Shown: in pieces, positions 1-10,680 of the stretch
Numbering within the stretch: the first letter of the stretch is position 1
How the letters are laid out: each line of letters begins with the position of its first letter
NCBI GenBank assembly: GCA_030068075.1
Contig: CM057835.1
Coordinates: 19,431,957-19,495,956, forward strand
Length of the DNA: 64,000 nt
Direction: 5' to 3'
Source: Paguma larvata
Taxonomy: Eukaryota; Chordata; Mammalia; Carnivora; Viverridae
Translations under genes and position numbers: made by a program
Notes under the pieces: model-generated
Seen by the model: only the letters and a program-made list of their open reading frames with translations
Databases searched by the model: none
Told to the model about the DNA's origin: nothing

Positions 1-320
1 CAATCCCAGAATTTGAATTGGCCTCATTGGGAAAAAGAATCTCTTTTACTCTGACATTACTCACTGTATGGATAGCTTATGTTAGATTAGACCTGCTACA
101 GGCCCCAACATGTAGAATTATCCTGATAATAAAGAAAATAAATAGGGGGAGGTGTAAAAAGAAACAGAGAAAGAGAGAGAGAGAGATTGAGAGAAGGAGG
201 GGGTTGGTGACATCTTTTGAGATTCCTATAAATCAGAGCAACTTTGGGCTTTACATCTTTACTTGAACTAATAAATTTTGTCTTTGCCTAAACCAGTAAG
301 AGATGCTTCCCTTGTAATTT
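1..320 (+). mobile_element. Decayed LTR-type repeat (ERVL/MaLR-like)
   Basis: The right half (about 200-300) resembles the 3' part of old mammalian LTRs: CCTATAAATCAG, then AATAAATTTTGTCTTTGCCT, then AAACCAGT. A GA-rich simple stretch at about 156-200 interrupts it. Family assignment is tentative and the left edge lies outside the window. No coding potential is seen. Confidence 0.4.
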
Positions 321-354
321 AAAGAATACTGGCCATTGAAGAAAGACATCATGA

Positions 355-465
355 CCTCACTTTATAAAGAAAGAAACTGAAGCCTTGAGATAGTGGAGAC
401 TTATCCAAAGCCAGATGGCTGGTTAATGGCACAGAGATGAGACCAACCACCTCAAAGTCTTCATA
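355..465 (+). mobile_element. MIR SINE fragment
   Basis: This keeps the MIR core order: GAAACTGAAGCCTTGAGA, then TTATCCAAAGCCAGATGGCT, then GGCACAGAGATGAGACCAA. These correspond to the conserved 'gaaactgaggctcagag ... cccaaggtcac ... ggcagagctgggat' blocks. It is heavily diverged. Confidence 0.7.
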
Positions 466-803
466 TATTACATAGGCTCATGTGTCAGCCCTTTCTTTCC
501 CTCTGGGGTGTGACTGGCTATCCTCAAGGTTTTGATCTTAGCAAGCTCCCTGCAGCCATAACATCTCCAGCTGCAGACAAGACAAGACAATGTCCTAAAT
601 CTTCACTTTCCCATGCTTTTGGTTTTCAGTTGTCCAGGAAACACTCTCAATATGCCTTCCACCCTCATATTCTATAATTAACCTCAGGGGCGCCTGGGTG
701 GCTCAGTCGGTTAAACATCCAACTCTTGATTCCTGCTCAGGTCATGATCTCATGGTTCATGAGTTTATGTGAGTTAGAGTTGACAGCATGGAGTCTCCTT
801 GGG

Positions 804-805
<2 letters not shown>

Positions 806-841
<36 letters not shown>
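806..841 (+). repeat. (TC)n microsatellite inside a SINEC
   Basis: Pure TC/CT dinucleotides run for about 35 bp. They expanded from the pyrimidine-rich segment of the surrounding SINE. Confidence 0.95.
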
Positions 842-844
<3 letters not shown>

Positions 845-900
845 CTGCCCCTCCCCCTCTTGGGCACCCCTATGTGCTCTCTCTCTCTCAAAATAAATAA

Positions 901-925
901 ACACACACACACACACACACACACA
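901..925 (+). repeat. (AC)12 microsatellite at a SINEC tail
   Basis: Twelve uninterrupted AC units follow AAATAAATAA, so the array grew from the SINE's A-rich tail. The length makes it a likely polymorphic marker. Confidence 0.95.
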
Positions 926-1224
926 TAATAATCAACCTCAGAACTCCTCATCATCGCATCTCAGTACCCTGATTTTTTGTAACCCCATGCATTTGACTCT
1001 ACCTCCTGAATGTACTTTCCAGAAACCCAGGTACTGTGTCTGTGATGCGCATTTCATCAGAGAGTCTCTAGGTGGTCTGGACTCATCCCGTGACATTGAG
1101 GTCTCGTGTCTGGACTTCTCCCCTGAGCTCAGCTGCCTATTTTGCATCTCAGTCTGGACGTTGACTCACCCCACTGTTGCTTCTGTTTGGAATGAAGTTC
1201 TTGCAAATAGAGACAACTGTCTCC

Positions 1225-1346
1225 TTTGCATCAATTAAATCTCAGCACAAATGTCATTTCTTCTCTAAAGTCTTCCCTGCTATCTTGACCAAATGATCCC
1301 TTTACTGCCCCCACCTAGCACTCTCTATTATTCATTTTATTTATAC
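1225..1346 (+). mobile_element. L2 LINE 3' fragment (left part)
   Basis: CTCAGCACAAATGTCATTTC, TAAAGTCTTCCCTGCTATCT and CACCTAGCACTCTCTATTAT follow the order of the L2 3' region. A SINEC interrupts it at 1347, and a short continuation may run on after 1567. Confidence 0.75.
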
Positions 1347-1554
1347 TAATTCTTTTTTTTTAATGTTTATTTTTGAGAGAGAGAGAGAGAGAGCATGAGC
1401 AGGGGAGGAGCAGAGAAAGAGGGAGAAAGAGGATCAGAAGTAGGCTTCACAGCGTCAGCACAGAGCTGGATGCGGGGCTTGAACTCACGCACCTTGAGAC
1501 CATGACCTAAGCTGAAGTCGGTCCTTTAACCGACTGAGCCATCCAGGCACCCCG
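1347..1554 (-). mobile_element. SINEC (felid tRNA-Lys SINE)
   Basis: It reads as poly-T, AATGTTTATTTTTGAGAG, a GA-rich middle and finally GAGCCATCCAGGCACCCC, a SINEC in reverse. A perfect 13-bp target-site duplication, ATTTTATTTATAC, lies at 1334-1346 and 1555-1567. The host sequence is an L2. Confidence 0.96.
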
Positions 1555-1591
1555 ATTTTATTTATACCTTTTCATTTGTTGTCTTCACATG

Positions 1592-1635
1592 TATTCTAGA
1601 ATATATTATTTTAGAATACGTATTATTCTAGAATA
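1592..1635. repeat. Paired TATTCTAGAATA palindromes
   Basis: The 12-bp perfect palindrome TATTCTAGAATA occurs at 1592-1603 and again at 1624-1635, inside an AT-rich stretch with a third related copy between. No function is apparent. Confidence 0.7.
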
Positions 1636-1640
1636 TATAT

Positions 1641-2088
1641 GATTTATTAACTTGTCTCAATGCTTAATGTGTTCCCCCTTATATCCGTTGGATACTGCTA
1701 TGGAGCAAAGCACTGGATAGTTTCCTACAGTACACGCTTCTTATTATGTATTTCCTTTTGCTCCAAAAGTCTACGGGTCAGCAGAGTAGTTCTGGTCTTG
1801 GCTGGGCTCACACATGTAGCAGCCTCTAATGGCGATCTGGCTTTTAGCCTGGGCACCCTGCCTCCCCCCTGCATCCTCTTTCACACTCCAACAGGCCAGC
1901 CTGGGCTTTCACAAGGCAGTGACAGAGAGAGAGAGAGTGAGTGTGTAAAAGTGTGCAAGGCCTCTTGTGTCACTTCTGCCAGTCTATTAGCCAAAACTAA
2001 CTGCCAGGCAATACACAAAGTCAGCGTAAGAGTGTACTACCAAAGGATATAGACAAATAGTATGAAAATCTGAAGCCACAAGCAACGT
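1641..2088. other. Unassigned stretch
   Basis: I recognise no gene or repeat family. An open frame of 130 codons at 1660-2052 has no recognisable motif, and a short GA run (about 1923-1940) lies inside it. The frame is most likely chance. Confidence 0.6.
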
Positions 2089-2089
2089 G

Positions 2090-2190
2090 CTGTGCCCTTC
2101 AGTGGAATCTGAGCCCTATGAGGACAAGTACCCTGTCTTCTTAGCTGTATGCTCAGCGCTTAACACAGTGCTTAGCACTATTTGCTTGGT
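2090..2190 (+). mobile_element. L2 LINE 3' end fragment
   Basis: GAGCCCTATGAGGACAAGTA followed by CTCAGCGCTTAACACAGTGC matches the L2 3' pattern 'ctccatgagggcaggga ... ccccagcacctagcacagtgc'. It is short and diverged. Confidence 0.6.
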
Positions 2191-2439
2191 GTCATATGTT
2201 CTCTCTCCACTTTGCATTGTCTATGAACTCATTCCAGATGATAACCATGTATTATTATACTGTGAATATAATACACTCGATGGATGTGTCTCCTTTTTTA
2301 ATAGCAACTATTCAGCTAAGAGGAACTCGATAGACGTTTACAGGATCCCTACTGAAAAGGACTGATACTCAAGCAGAGAGAAGCATATAGGGAGGAGTGT
2401 TGGGGGATGGCCAGTGGGAGGGTTTGGGGGAGCAATACA

Positions 2440-2565
2440 GCACTGCTAGAATGGGATGCCATAAGGTCAGGGACAGTCTCTGTGATTCATGACTATGCCC
2501 AATGCCAAGCCCCAGTGCCTTGCACCTTGGGCAGCTGATACTCATATTAATTGAAGGAGTGAATG
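2440..2565 (+). mobile_element. L2 LINE 3' end fragment
   Basis: GCTAGAATGGGATGCCATAA, GGTCAGGGACAGTCTC, CCCAGTGCCTTGCACCTTGG and a terminal TGAAGGAGTGAATG keep the order of the L2 3' end ('...gaatgaatg'). Confidence 0.65.
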
Positions 2566-3040
2566 AGGAAAATGTGTGTGTATGTCTAGGAAGCCAAGGG
2601 AAGTGGCAGGGCATAATACACACACCTTTGGGGAGTCACTCTGGGAAGGAAAGACATAAAGTTGAAATACAGGAGCTCTGAACTCAGGCAAGACGCATGG
2701 AGCAGGAGACTTCATTTTCTGGCGATGTCTTGGAGGAGACAGTGGAATTTCAGAAGCATAGGAAAAAGGATGGGAGAGGAGGGCAATATTTGAGGCTTGG
2801 GGTGAGGCCTATCAGAAAGGAGGGAGTAGATTAGCAGAGGAAAGCAATGCTTGTGCTGGGGTCTCCAGGAGAGGGAGAGAGACAAGTCACTGGAATTTTG
2901 CTCCTATCCATGTCATTCCGACAGGAGTCACACCAGGGTGAGCTCTTGTCCTCTCTCCCAAACCCTTCCAAATGTCTTAATGGCCTAGACCAGACCGAAA
3001 ACCTCTGATATGAATTATTTGATGTGCTCTAATTTAAGAT
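2566..3040. other. Unassigned purine-rich stretch
   Basis: Purine-rich sequence (many AGGA, GGGAGAG and GGAGG runs). I recognise no repeat family or exon. Confidence 0.55.
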
Positions 3041-3470
3041 CTCTGCATGCAAATACTAGTTCCAGGCTGTGTGGGGGCCACCCAAAATTTGGGGTGGGGC
3101 CAGGGGTATTTTGAACATCATCGCCCTTCAAGTTTACCATATGTGCCTAATTGGGTTGGGGCTATGGCTGTGGTGCCATCCCCCACATGCCCTGAGCGGG
3201 GCTGAAGCTCCTATTGGTGCTTTAAAGCCCCGAGGGGCCTGTGGGTAGCGCCACGCTGGGGCTAATGAAGGTAAAACCAAGCCGACTTTGGAATTGAGCA
3301 TTATTATTCCCAGCCTCTGCCTCTTACATATTAAGCAATTAATATCTGTGCCATCCTGTGAGGATGCAGGATAGCACGCACATCTTCACACATGGACACC
3401 AGATGACTTGGACACGGGGCTGTCTCAGCTGCGTTTAGCTTCCCTTTAAGACACCAGTGAAAGCAAGCAG
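3041..3470. other. Unassigned block, candidate conserved noncoding element
   Basis: A complex-sequence block with no repeat signature. It contains a POU-type octamer ATGCAAAT (3047-3054), a GC-richer middle and a homeodomain-type cluster near 3262-3345 (GCTAATGAAG, AAGCAATTAATATC). Conservation is a guess from sequence texture only. Confidence 0.3.
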
Positions 3471-3599
3471 ATAATGTGTTCAGAACATTTGCCACATTCT
3501 CTATGGGTCTAATGGAGAAGAGCCTCCTGTTTCTTCACCACAGCCCTAGACTTCCTTTCCTAAGTGAAGAGCCAAAGATTGGAAAGAAATAGGAAGAGC

Positions 3600-3800
3600 C
3601 CAGTATCGTACGTCTTAAGTTTCAGTTTCTATGTCTGTAGAAACATGGGTGGTTGGTTATACAGCTACGTTGTGGTGATGGAGATTGGAAATCATAATAT
3701 ATACAATGGTTTCCAGTCATACAGTAGGTATTCGATAAATGGTGGATGTTCTTCCTGCCATTGCTATTGTCGTAATTGTTATTATTATCACTCTCTACAC
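3600..3800 (-). mobile_element. MIR SINE
   Basis: On the plus strand TTTCAGTTTCTATGTCTGTAG is followed by ACAGTAGGTATTCGATAAAT and then ATTGTTATTATTATCAC. This is the antisense MIR order 'tcagtttcctcatctgta ... agtaggtgctcaataaat ... attattattat'. Confidence 0.75.
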
Positions 3801-4039
3801 AGAGAACTTTCCTCAGGGAAGTCGGATGACCTGTGAAGTTAGGTGGGGCCCTAAGCACTTGCAATCCTAGACAGCCGAATGAGTCACTTGGGCTACTTCC
3901 CTCCTCCGAAGGCTGTTGAGGACTATCCTTTGAAATAACAATATCTTGCAGTTTTCTATCACTTCTCTGTTTCCAAGAGCATTTTCAGTCTTCTCTGCTG
4001 CGTCAGAGTAGGATCTATTACGTTGCAGTAATTTTGAGT

Positions 4040-4395
4040 AATTTTAAAAATTGTCATGTCTTTAAATGAAGAAAGGTTTATTTCTCCTCCATATTACATG
4101 TCTGTCATGGGTTGGCAGGGAGTCTCAATCACCAGACTTACTAAGGAGTCTAGGATGATAGAGTCAGACTCTGTCAGTTGTTGGTCACTGGGCCAGAAGA
4201 GAAAGAGAGCTTTGGAAGGTCTAGAACAGGCAATTAAATGCCCTGACTTGGAAGTGACATGTGTTACTTCTCCTCACAATCAAATATCCAATCACACAGC
4301 CTCCCTCAACCCCAAGGGGACAGAAGTACAGTCCTACCATGTACCTGGAAAAGAGCTAGAAATTATTGGTGAAGAGCAATGGTGATGGCCATGTT
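4040..4395 (-). mobile_element. Old LTR-type repeat, family uncertain
   Basis: AGGTTTATTTCTCCTCC near the left edge, CTTGGAAGTGACATGTGTTA in the middle and CAAGGGGACAGAAGTACAGT towards the right match the antisense of old MaLR/ERVL-type LTRs. The exact subfamily is not assigned. Confidence 0.5.
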
Positions 4396-4764
4396 TTGCT
4401 ATCACGGCCATTCTTTGAAGTGGGGAGAACCAATATTATCATTCGGATCTTACAGAAAAGCATTATTACACTTAAAGAGAAGACTGTCAACTACATGGAT
4501 GGAAGGCAAATGGGGCTGTTTTTGCCAATCAGAAATAAGTTTCCATATCCTTAGAAAGTGACGTAAGAATCTTAAATTTGGCACTCCCTTATTTCCCAGA
4601 GATACTTCCTATGATTTCTGTTACAAACTATCACTCTATTCAAATCAACTTGTTTCCCCTCTACTTGCTTACTTCTTTAACCAAGCATTTGTAAGCTTTT
4701 TTTTCTTGCAGAACTTTATAAAAGCAGAGAAATGCAGAGTTATGAGGGACACTAGAAACTGGCT
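4396..4764. other. Unassigned stretch
   Basis: I recognise no gene or repeat. It is moderately AT-rich, with a short T run at about 4699-4707. Confidence 0.55.
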
Positions 4765-5222
4765 GTTGGATTATCTATTACTTTGTAGTAAACTACCTCA
4801 AAGCTTAGTGGTTTAAAACAACCATTTTATTTTACTCACTGGTGCGGGTCAGGTTTTCAGTACAGATTTGGATTGGTAATTCATCTCCAACATCAGCTGG
4901 GGCAGCTGGGGCTGGAGGAGCCACTGCCAATATGGCTTCTTCACTTATGTCTCTGGAGCTTTGGTGCTCCTTGGTCTTCCCTGTCTCCCTATATTACTCC
5001 GTATCCCCCAGGACCTCTCAGTGGAGCTTGAGCTTCTCACAGATGGTGGTCTCTGAGTAGCTGGACTCTTTAGATGGCAGCTCAGGGCTCCAAGGATGAC
5101 TGTTTCAATGATCTCGCGTCAGAAGTCCTCTGTTTGTCATTTTCACTGCTTGCAATTAGTCACGCAAGTCACTAAGGGAGTCCAGATTGAAGGAAGGAGA
5201 TTAGACACCTTATTCTGATGGA
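4765..5222 (-). mobile_element. MLT1-type MaLR LTR
   Basis: It starts TCTATTACTTTGTAGTAAAC, then CTTAGTGGTTTAAAACAACC and a TTTATTTTACTCACTGG polyadenylation-side segment in antisense. Further right come AGATGGCAGCTCAGGGCTCC and CCAGATTGAAGGAAGGAGAT. This order is typical of a nearly complete antisense MLT1 LTR. Confidence 0.75.
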
Positions 5223-5989
5223 AAAACATTCTCTCTGCCTCATTACCAAAGGGTTAGAGATGCCAAATGGCTTGCCAAAGTTGAACAGGTCGCTAGATTC
5301 CCATCCAGTTTCCTGCCATAACCGTATTTCCCCTTTCCCTCTTATAAACTGTAGCTTTTCTGTGGGTCCCAGATTCTTTACTCATAAACATATGAAACTG
5401 GAAAAACGACCTCTAAGGTCGCTTTCTCTCTAACATATATTTAACGAGTCCTATAATTTGCATCTCTCCTTCAAATTTTCCTCAAAATTCTCCCTCCATG
5501 AAAGCTCTTCTGATGAGCAAAACCTGGCTTTAATCACACACTCCCCATTAGTAAATTTCCCCAGCACACATGTGGGGAGCTTTTGCACTAAGATCAAGTT
5601 CTGTACTTGTTTTAATGTGTCACACGTCCCAATTCCCAGTGACTTCATCCGACATTGATCTCTTCTTTCCAAAAATTCCTATGACATTTTTAGTTCAAAC
5701 CACAGAATTTGGCCTTTGAGGACATGGTGTCTTGCATTGCTTTTAAATTGTTTCATGTGTATAAGTTAAGTCTTGCCAATTGGACCTTAAACTTCATGGT
5801 GCTATCCATGCTTTATTCTTTTTTGAACTCAGCACAGTAATGGGTGCAAGAAGTGTGTAGTAATGCCTATTGATGTTGAGTTCTTTCTTATATTCTTATA
5901 CGTACACATTACTATTTAGAGTGTCCCTTCACTTTTTGGTTAGTTAGTCAAGAGGAGAAGCCTTAATTTATTACACTGGTATCTTTCTA
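5223..5989. other. Unassigned stretch with weak old-repeat traces
   Basis: There is a MIR-like trace near 5250-5300 (GCCAAATGGCTTGCCAAAGT) and an L2-like ending near 5775-5870. Neither is strong enough to call. No coding signal is seen. Confidence 0.45.
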
Positions 5990-6260
5990 AAGAAGTACGT
6001 ACTCTATGGTATGTCATTCGTGACACACACTTAAGAAATTTCCCCAGGTAGCTTCTTCCTTCTGATTTGCTAATCCAAGAGCTGTACCCACACCAAGGAA
6101 CTTTTTCCAAAACGTCCCCCCGATTCTTTGTCTGTAAATGCTTCAATATTTTCTTACAAAACCACATCGTTATCGAACTAAGAAACTGAATACCAACGTA
6201 CTACTGTTATTTCATATAGTCTATAAGCTCACTTGTCTAATTTTTTTCAATACTTTAAAA

Positions 6261-6457
6261 TATTTTAAGTTTATTTATTTTGAGAGAGAGAGAAAAAGCA
6301 TGAGTGGGGGAGGGGCAGAGAGAGAGGGAGAGAGAGAGAATCTCAAGCAGGCTCTGCACTGTCAGCACAGAGCCCCATGCGGGGTTCAAACTCATGAATG
6401 TGAGATCATACCCTGATCCGAAGTCACTCTTAACTGACTGAGCCATCCAGGTGCCCC
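6261..6457 (-). mobile_element. SINEC inserted in L1M
   Basis: It reads AAGTTTATTTATTTTGAGAG through a GA-rich middle to ACTGAGCCATCCAGGTGCCCC. A short direct repeat, TCAATAC, occurs at 6247-6253 and 6458-6464 and is the probable target-site duplication. Confidence 0.93.
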
Positions 6458-7119
6458 TCAATACACTTTTCTTTGTACGGTTTTGATTTCGTATCTACTC
6501 TAGAGTCATACATTGCTCTCAGTTGTCATGTCTCTTTGAAGTCCTTTAGTCTTTGTGAAATTTATATATTTGAAGATTCCAGGACAATTGTTTTATAGAA
6601 TCTCTCCAAACATGGATGGTTACACAGAGGTCAAACATTTTGGATCGGGACACTATACGGGCGATGTAGAATTCCCACAGCCTCCTTACGCAGGCCCATA
6701 GTTCCCGTCTGTCCCTCTATCAATGATGCGAACTTTGAATACTTGGTTGCAGTTGGTATTTGCCAAGTTTCTCTACTGTAAAGGTGCTCTTTCCATTTCT
6801 AAATAAGCGAACCCTGGAGTGATATTTTGAGAGTATGTATGTGACCTACCCTCCCACAGTTTTCCATGTGATGCTTTTCAGCACCCACTGATGATCCTCG
6901 GCTGAGTAAATACTTACAAGGGAGATGTTACATTTTTAGTTAGTGTTTCAATCTCCTATTTTCCGTATCAATATAAGCTCATGGATTCTTTCTTTAATCA
7001 CGGTTATAACTCTTTACCATGGGCATTTTTTTAATGCTCAAATGGTTTCACATTTGGCGAGTGAGAGTTTCTTCAATCTGGGTGATGGATATTTGAAATG
7101 CCCGTGGGGTCCTTTAAAA

Positions 7120-7322
7120 TTTTTTTTTGAAATAATTATTGATTTTTTTGAGAGGGGGGTGGAGGGGAGGGGCACAAAGAGAGGGAGACACAAAACCCGA
7201 AGCAGGTTGCAGGCTCTGAGCTGTCAGCACAGAGCCCGACATGGGGCTCGGACTCACGAACCATGAGATCATGACCTGAGCTGAAGCCTGACACTTAGCC
7301 GACTGAGCCCCCCAGGCACCCC
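7120..7322 (-). mobile_element. SINEC inserted in L1M
   Basis: It carries GCTGTCAGCACAGAGCCCG, CCATGAGATCATGACCTGAG and a terminal GAGCCCCCCAGGCACCCC. The tail region is decayed and no clean target-site duplication is visible. Confidence 0.93.
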
Positions 7323-7470
7323 AATGTCCATGGATTTCTAACATAAGATTTGTAGGCTGAGGGTTTTCCTGCCGCATTTCCACTGAACCATTCCTTGTGC
7401 TCGGTGAGAATGGTAATGAGAAGCTATGGTCTGGATTTTCGGCATCCTCAAGGCTACTGAGGTACAGTTA

Positions 7471-8227
7471 ACTTTAATCGAATTTTATAAAAGATAAATG
7501 TACAGAAGTGAAAATTCTTTTGGAAGAGAGCTCATGAGTTATATAATTTTTGAAAAGCGTTTCTGGTTTCCTTTTAATTTTAATGACTGCAAGCTGGTTT
7601 GACATTCTTGGGTGTCCTGCCTTAAGAACTGTGTACCATTGTCTTCTGGTATTACAGAATTTTACAGAAATTTCAGGTCAGCCCGATGCTGTCCCCTTGT
7701 AAGCTCATTGCTTTTCTTATCCGGATGACTGAAGAAATAATTTTATTCTTGATTTTCAGTGACATAAGTAGGATTTATCTGAGTGTTCAATGTTTATCAG
7801 ATTTTCTTGTAACAGGATGTGCCCTTTCTACTTCTTTTTTGTTAATTTTTAACATTGTATCTATGAATGTATCTTTCTTTTCTGTTTGTGACTTTTATAC
7901 TTAATTAATTTTATGTTTCTGTTTAAGTTTGTAATCCAATATATTTAATCTTCCCATTTTTTTCTTAGTCTCCATTCACTGTGAGGATGTGTACTTTTCT
8001 TCTATGTTATCGATAGATTTCTTCCCATGACATTCACTTCTTTCTTATTTTCGTATCTGTTATAGTTTCTTTTGAGCCTTGATTTGTTCCCGTAGCTCTA
8101 TAGTCTCTCTTTTCATCTCATTTGGCTGTTTAACCTCTTGACTTCGAGATCCTGTTTTGTCGACTTTGTTATTAAGCTTTCTTAGTTACCTGAAGACATT
8201 GTGAATATCTTTCTTTTTCTTTTTCTT
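7471..8227. other. T-rich stretch, possibly old LINE
   Basis: T-rich on the plus strand, with segments such as CATTGTCTTCTGGTATTACA that resemble antisense LINE sequence. It may continue the L1M to the left or be a second element. Not firmly assigned. Confidence 0.4.
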
Positions 8228-8446
8228 AAATTTTTTTAATGTTTATTTTTGAGAGAGAGAAAGAGAGAGAGAGAGAGTGAGCACAAGTGGAGGGGAGGCG
8301 GAAGGCAGGCAGACAGAGAATCTGAAGCAGGCTCCAGCTGTCAGCTATCAGCACAAAGCCCAACACGGGGCTCAAACCCACGAACCGTGAGATCATGACC
8401 TGAACCCAAGTCAGATGCTTAACCAACTGAATCACCCAGGTGCCCC
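8228..8446 (-). mobile_element. SINEC (felid tRNA-Lys SINE)
   Basis: It runs from TTTTTTTAATGTTTATTTTT through a GA array to ATCACCCAGGTGCCCC. The internal CAGCTGTCAGCTATCAGCAC shows a small duplication of the CAGC motif. Confidence 0.95.
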
Positions 8447-9162
8447 ATATATTTTTATTTTTCTTGATTTCTTCTTCCAGGTTGTTGCCTTTATGCATAT
8501 TTTGCATCCTATGCCCTTTTTGTCATTTTTGCACTGGCTATGTTGACATGATTACAAAGCTGTTTCTCTCTATATTGTTCATGCTTGGACAGTGCTCTGT
8601 CAAATTTCCATTTACTCCGACGTTGTGTGAGTGACTTCTTACCTCTGTTCCACCTCCCTTTCATCTCTCCTTCCTTGTGAAGTACAGGTGGAGGGCTGGC
8701 TGTTTCTTCTCTTCTCACTTTTTTGTAGGTTGAGCAGATGGTAGTGTGAGGTCAGGCAGCCATCTTTAAAATTTTTATTTATTGCTTTTGAGAACACATG
8801 GATTTGCTCTCTATTCTGGGATAAGATTTAGAGTCTCAAAGGTACATGCACCTAAACTTGGCATTCATCCCACTCACGTGGGAGAATCTTCTCAGGTGTG
8901 AAGTCCTTTCTCGATTCGACACGAGTCCCAGGAGACTGCACTCGCCACTGTGAGAGATGGTCCCCTCCTCCTTTTTCCTGTAGGCACACAACTCCTTTAT
9001 TTCCCCTCTCCACGCAGAAACGGAGGGAGGTTATGCTATCATGAGTATCCTTCTCTATTATTGCTTTTAACCAAAGAGGCTCTTAGTAAGTATTTTCAAG
9101 GCTTTTCAACCTCAAATAATATGACTTTGTTTGGGGCAACATTAAGAACCAAACATGCTTCA
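8447..9162. other. T-rich unassigned stretch
   Basis: The left third resembles the T-rich sequence left of the SINE at 8228, as if both were one element split by it. From about 8720 to 9160 I recognise nothing. Confidence 0.45.
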
Positions 9163-9173
9163 CCTCTGCTCTT

Positions 9174-9363
9174 TTGTGTTTTTAATGTTTGTTTATTTTT
9201 GAGAGAGAAAGGGAGAGATTGCATGGGAGGAGGAGAGAGGGAGAGATAAAGGATTCCAAGCAGGCTCTGCACTGACAGCAAAGAGCCCGACACAAACTGT
9301 GAGATCATGGCCTGAGCCGAAGTTGGACACTTAACCGACTGAGCCACCCAGGCGCCCCCACCC
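9174..9363 (-). mobile_element. SINEC (felid tRNA-Lys SINE)
   Basis: A perfect 11-bp target-site duplication CCTCTGCTCTT lies at 9163-9173 and 9364-9374. Compared with its neighbours it lacks a segment between AGAGCCCGACAC and AAACTGTGAGATCATGG (about 20 bp, including the 'ggggctcgaactcac' block). Confidence 0.96.
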
Positions 9364-9577
9364 CCTCTGCTCTTAAATATACTGTTTCTTTCTTAGGTAA
9401 TCACTCTTTGAAGTTCAAAACATTAGGTTAGTTCTTTCCTTACATGGTTGCAGTTTATAGCTTTTTAAAAAATATTTTATTTGATTAGATACTAAGGGAG
9501 CGACAAAAAATGTGAGACAGTTTCAGTCATGATAACATGGAAATTCTCCCTTCATGCCCCCTCCCTGTCTGCTTATA

Positions 9578-9805
9578 TAGTATTTTTCTTTTTTTAATGT
9601 TTATTTATTATTTTTTGAGACAGAGAGAGAGACAGAGCATGAGCGGGGTTGGGGCAGAGAGAGAGGGAGACACAGAATGTGAAGCAGGCTCCAGGCTCTG
9701 AGCCGTCAGCACAGAGCCCGATCCGGGGCTCGAACTCACAGACCGTGAGATCACGACCTGAGCCGAAGTCGGACGCTCAACCAACTGAGCCACCCAGGCG
9801 CCCCA
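9578..9805 (-). mobile_element. SINEC (felid tRNA-Lys SINE)
   Basis: It is close to the felid consensus and ends GAGCCACCCAGGCGCCCC. The direct repeats CCTGTCTGCTTATA (9564-9577) and CCTGTCTGCTCATA (9806-9819) are target-site duplications with one mismatch. Confidence 0.97.
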
Positions 9806-10262
9806 CCTGTCTGCTCATAAAGTCAATTCATGCCCATTTAGAAAGTTTAGAAAACACCCAGAAAAAAGGAGAGAAAGCAGGAAGGAAGATCACCTTGACT
9901 CCAGGTAATAAGTAGTATAATTTTGACAGTTTGTAGCTTTTTCTACAACTATATTTTTAGCCAAGTGTGGATTACAGTGTGTTTAAAATTTTGAGGCTTG
10001 CTCTTTTCATTTGACTCACTTACCAACTAATTCCTCTTCTTCGAAAATACAACTTAAAGGCTACAAAATACCCTGTATATGGCCTTCTCAGAATTTTGTC
10101 AATTGTTACTATGTTGTCGCTGTAGGCGATTTCTTGTTTTTCAATATTCTAAATGATGCTGCAATGAACTCTTATATGTATTAATCTTTGTGGTCTGTGG
10201 ATTTACTTCTGTCAGATACAAGGCTGAAATTGAAGTCCCTACATCCAAATGTTAGCACTTTT

Positions 10263-10473
10263 TTTTTTTAATGTTTATTTATTTTTGAGACAGAGAGAGA
10301 CAGAGCATGAGTGAGGGAGGGACAGAGAGAGAGGGAGACACAGAATCCAAAGCAGGCTCCAGGCTCTGAGCTGTCAGCACAGAGCCCTGACGCGGGGCTC
10401 GAACTCACAGACTGCGAGATCATGACCTGAGCCGAAGTCGGACACTCAACCGACTGAGCCACCCAGGCGCCCC
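10263..10473 (-). mobile_element. SINEC (felid tRNA-Lys SINE)
   Basis: A perfect 13-bp target-site duplication, TGTTAGCACTTTT, lies at 10250-10262 and 10474-10486. The body is near consensus. Confidence 0.98.
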
Positions 10474-10590
10474 TGTTAGCACTTTTAAAGTCTCCCAGTG
10501 CACTTGCCCATTCATTTGTTCAGAAATGTTTACCTGGTCTAAACAATAGGAATTAAAAATGCCCACCCCCACTGTGCCCTCTCACTTCAC

Positions 10591-10680
10591 TCTGACCTTG
10601 CCTTATGAGGCTTTACTTCTGTCTGCCCTTCAGCCCAGACCTGGGCTTTGTACACAGTAGGTGCTCAGTGGCCGTTTTCA
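10591..10680 (+). mobile_element. L2/MIR-type 3' end fragment
   Basis: CTTCAGCCCAGACCTGGGCT followed by TACACAGTAGGTGCTCAGTG matches the shared 'agcacagt ... agtaggtgctcaat' ending of L2/MIR. Confidence 0.5.

Larger units (their letters stand above)
688..930 (+). mobile_element. SINEC (felid tRNA-Lys SINE)
   Basis: Head GGGCGCCTGGGTGGCTCAGT is followed by the B-box-like region and the CT-rich segment. The direct repeats ATTAACCTCAG (677-687) and ATCAACCTCAG (931-941) flank it as target-site duplications with one mismatch. The middle has expanded into a long TC run and the tail into a CA run. Confidence 0.95.
5990..7470 (-). mobile_element. L1M LINE 3' region, interrupted by two SINEs
   Basis: In antisense it shows landmarks of the old L1M 3' untranslated region: ATTTTCTTACAAAACCACAT, CAGTTGTCATGTCTCTTTGA, AAGTTTCTCTACTGTAAAGG, CACTGATGATCCTCGGCTGA and GAGAATGGTAATGAGAAGCT. 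SINECs at 6261-6457 and 7120-7322 split it. The left edge is approximate. Confidence 0.8.
9375..10590. mobile_element. Old L1-like repeat, split by two SINEs
   Basis: Landmarks include GTTTAGAAAACACCCAGAAA, GAAGATCACCTTGACTCCAG and AAATGATGCTGCAATGAACTC. They follow the order of an old L1-derived mammalian repeat. SINECs interrupt it at 9578-9805 and 10263-10473. Edges and strand are uncertain. Confidence 0.6.
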
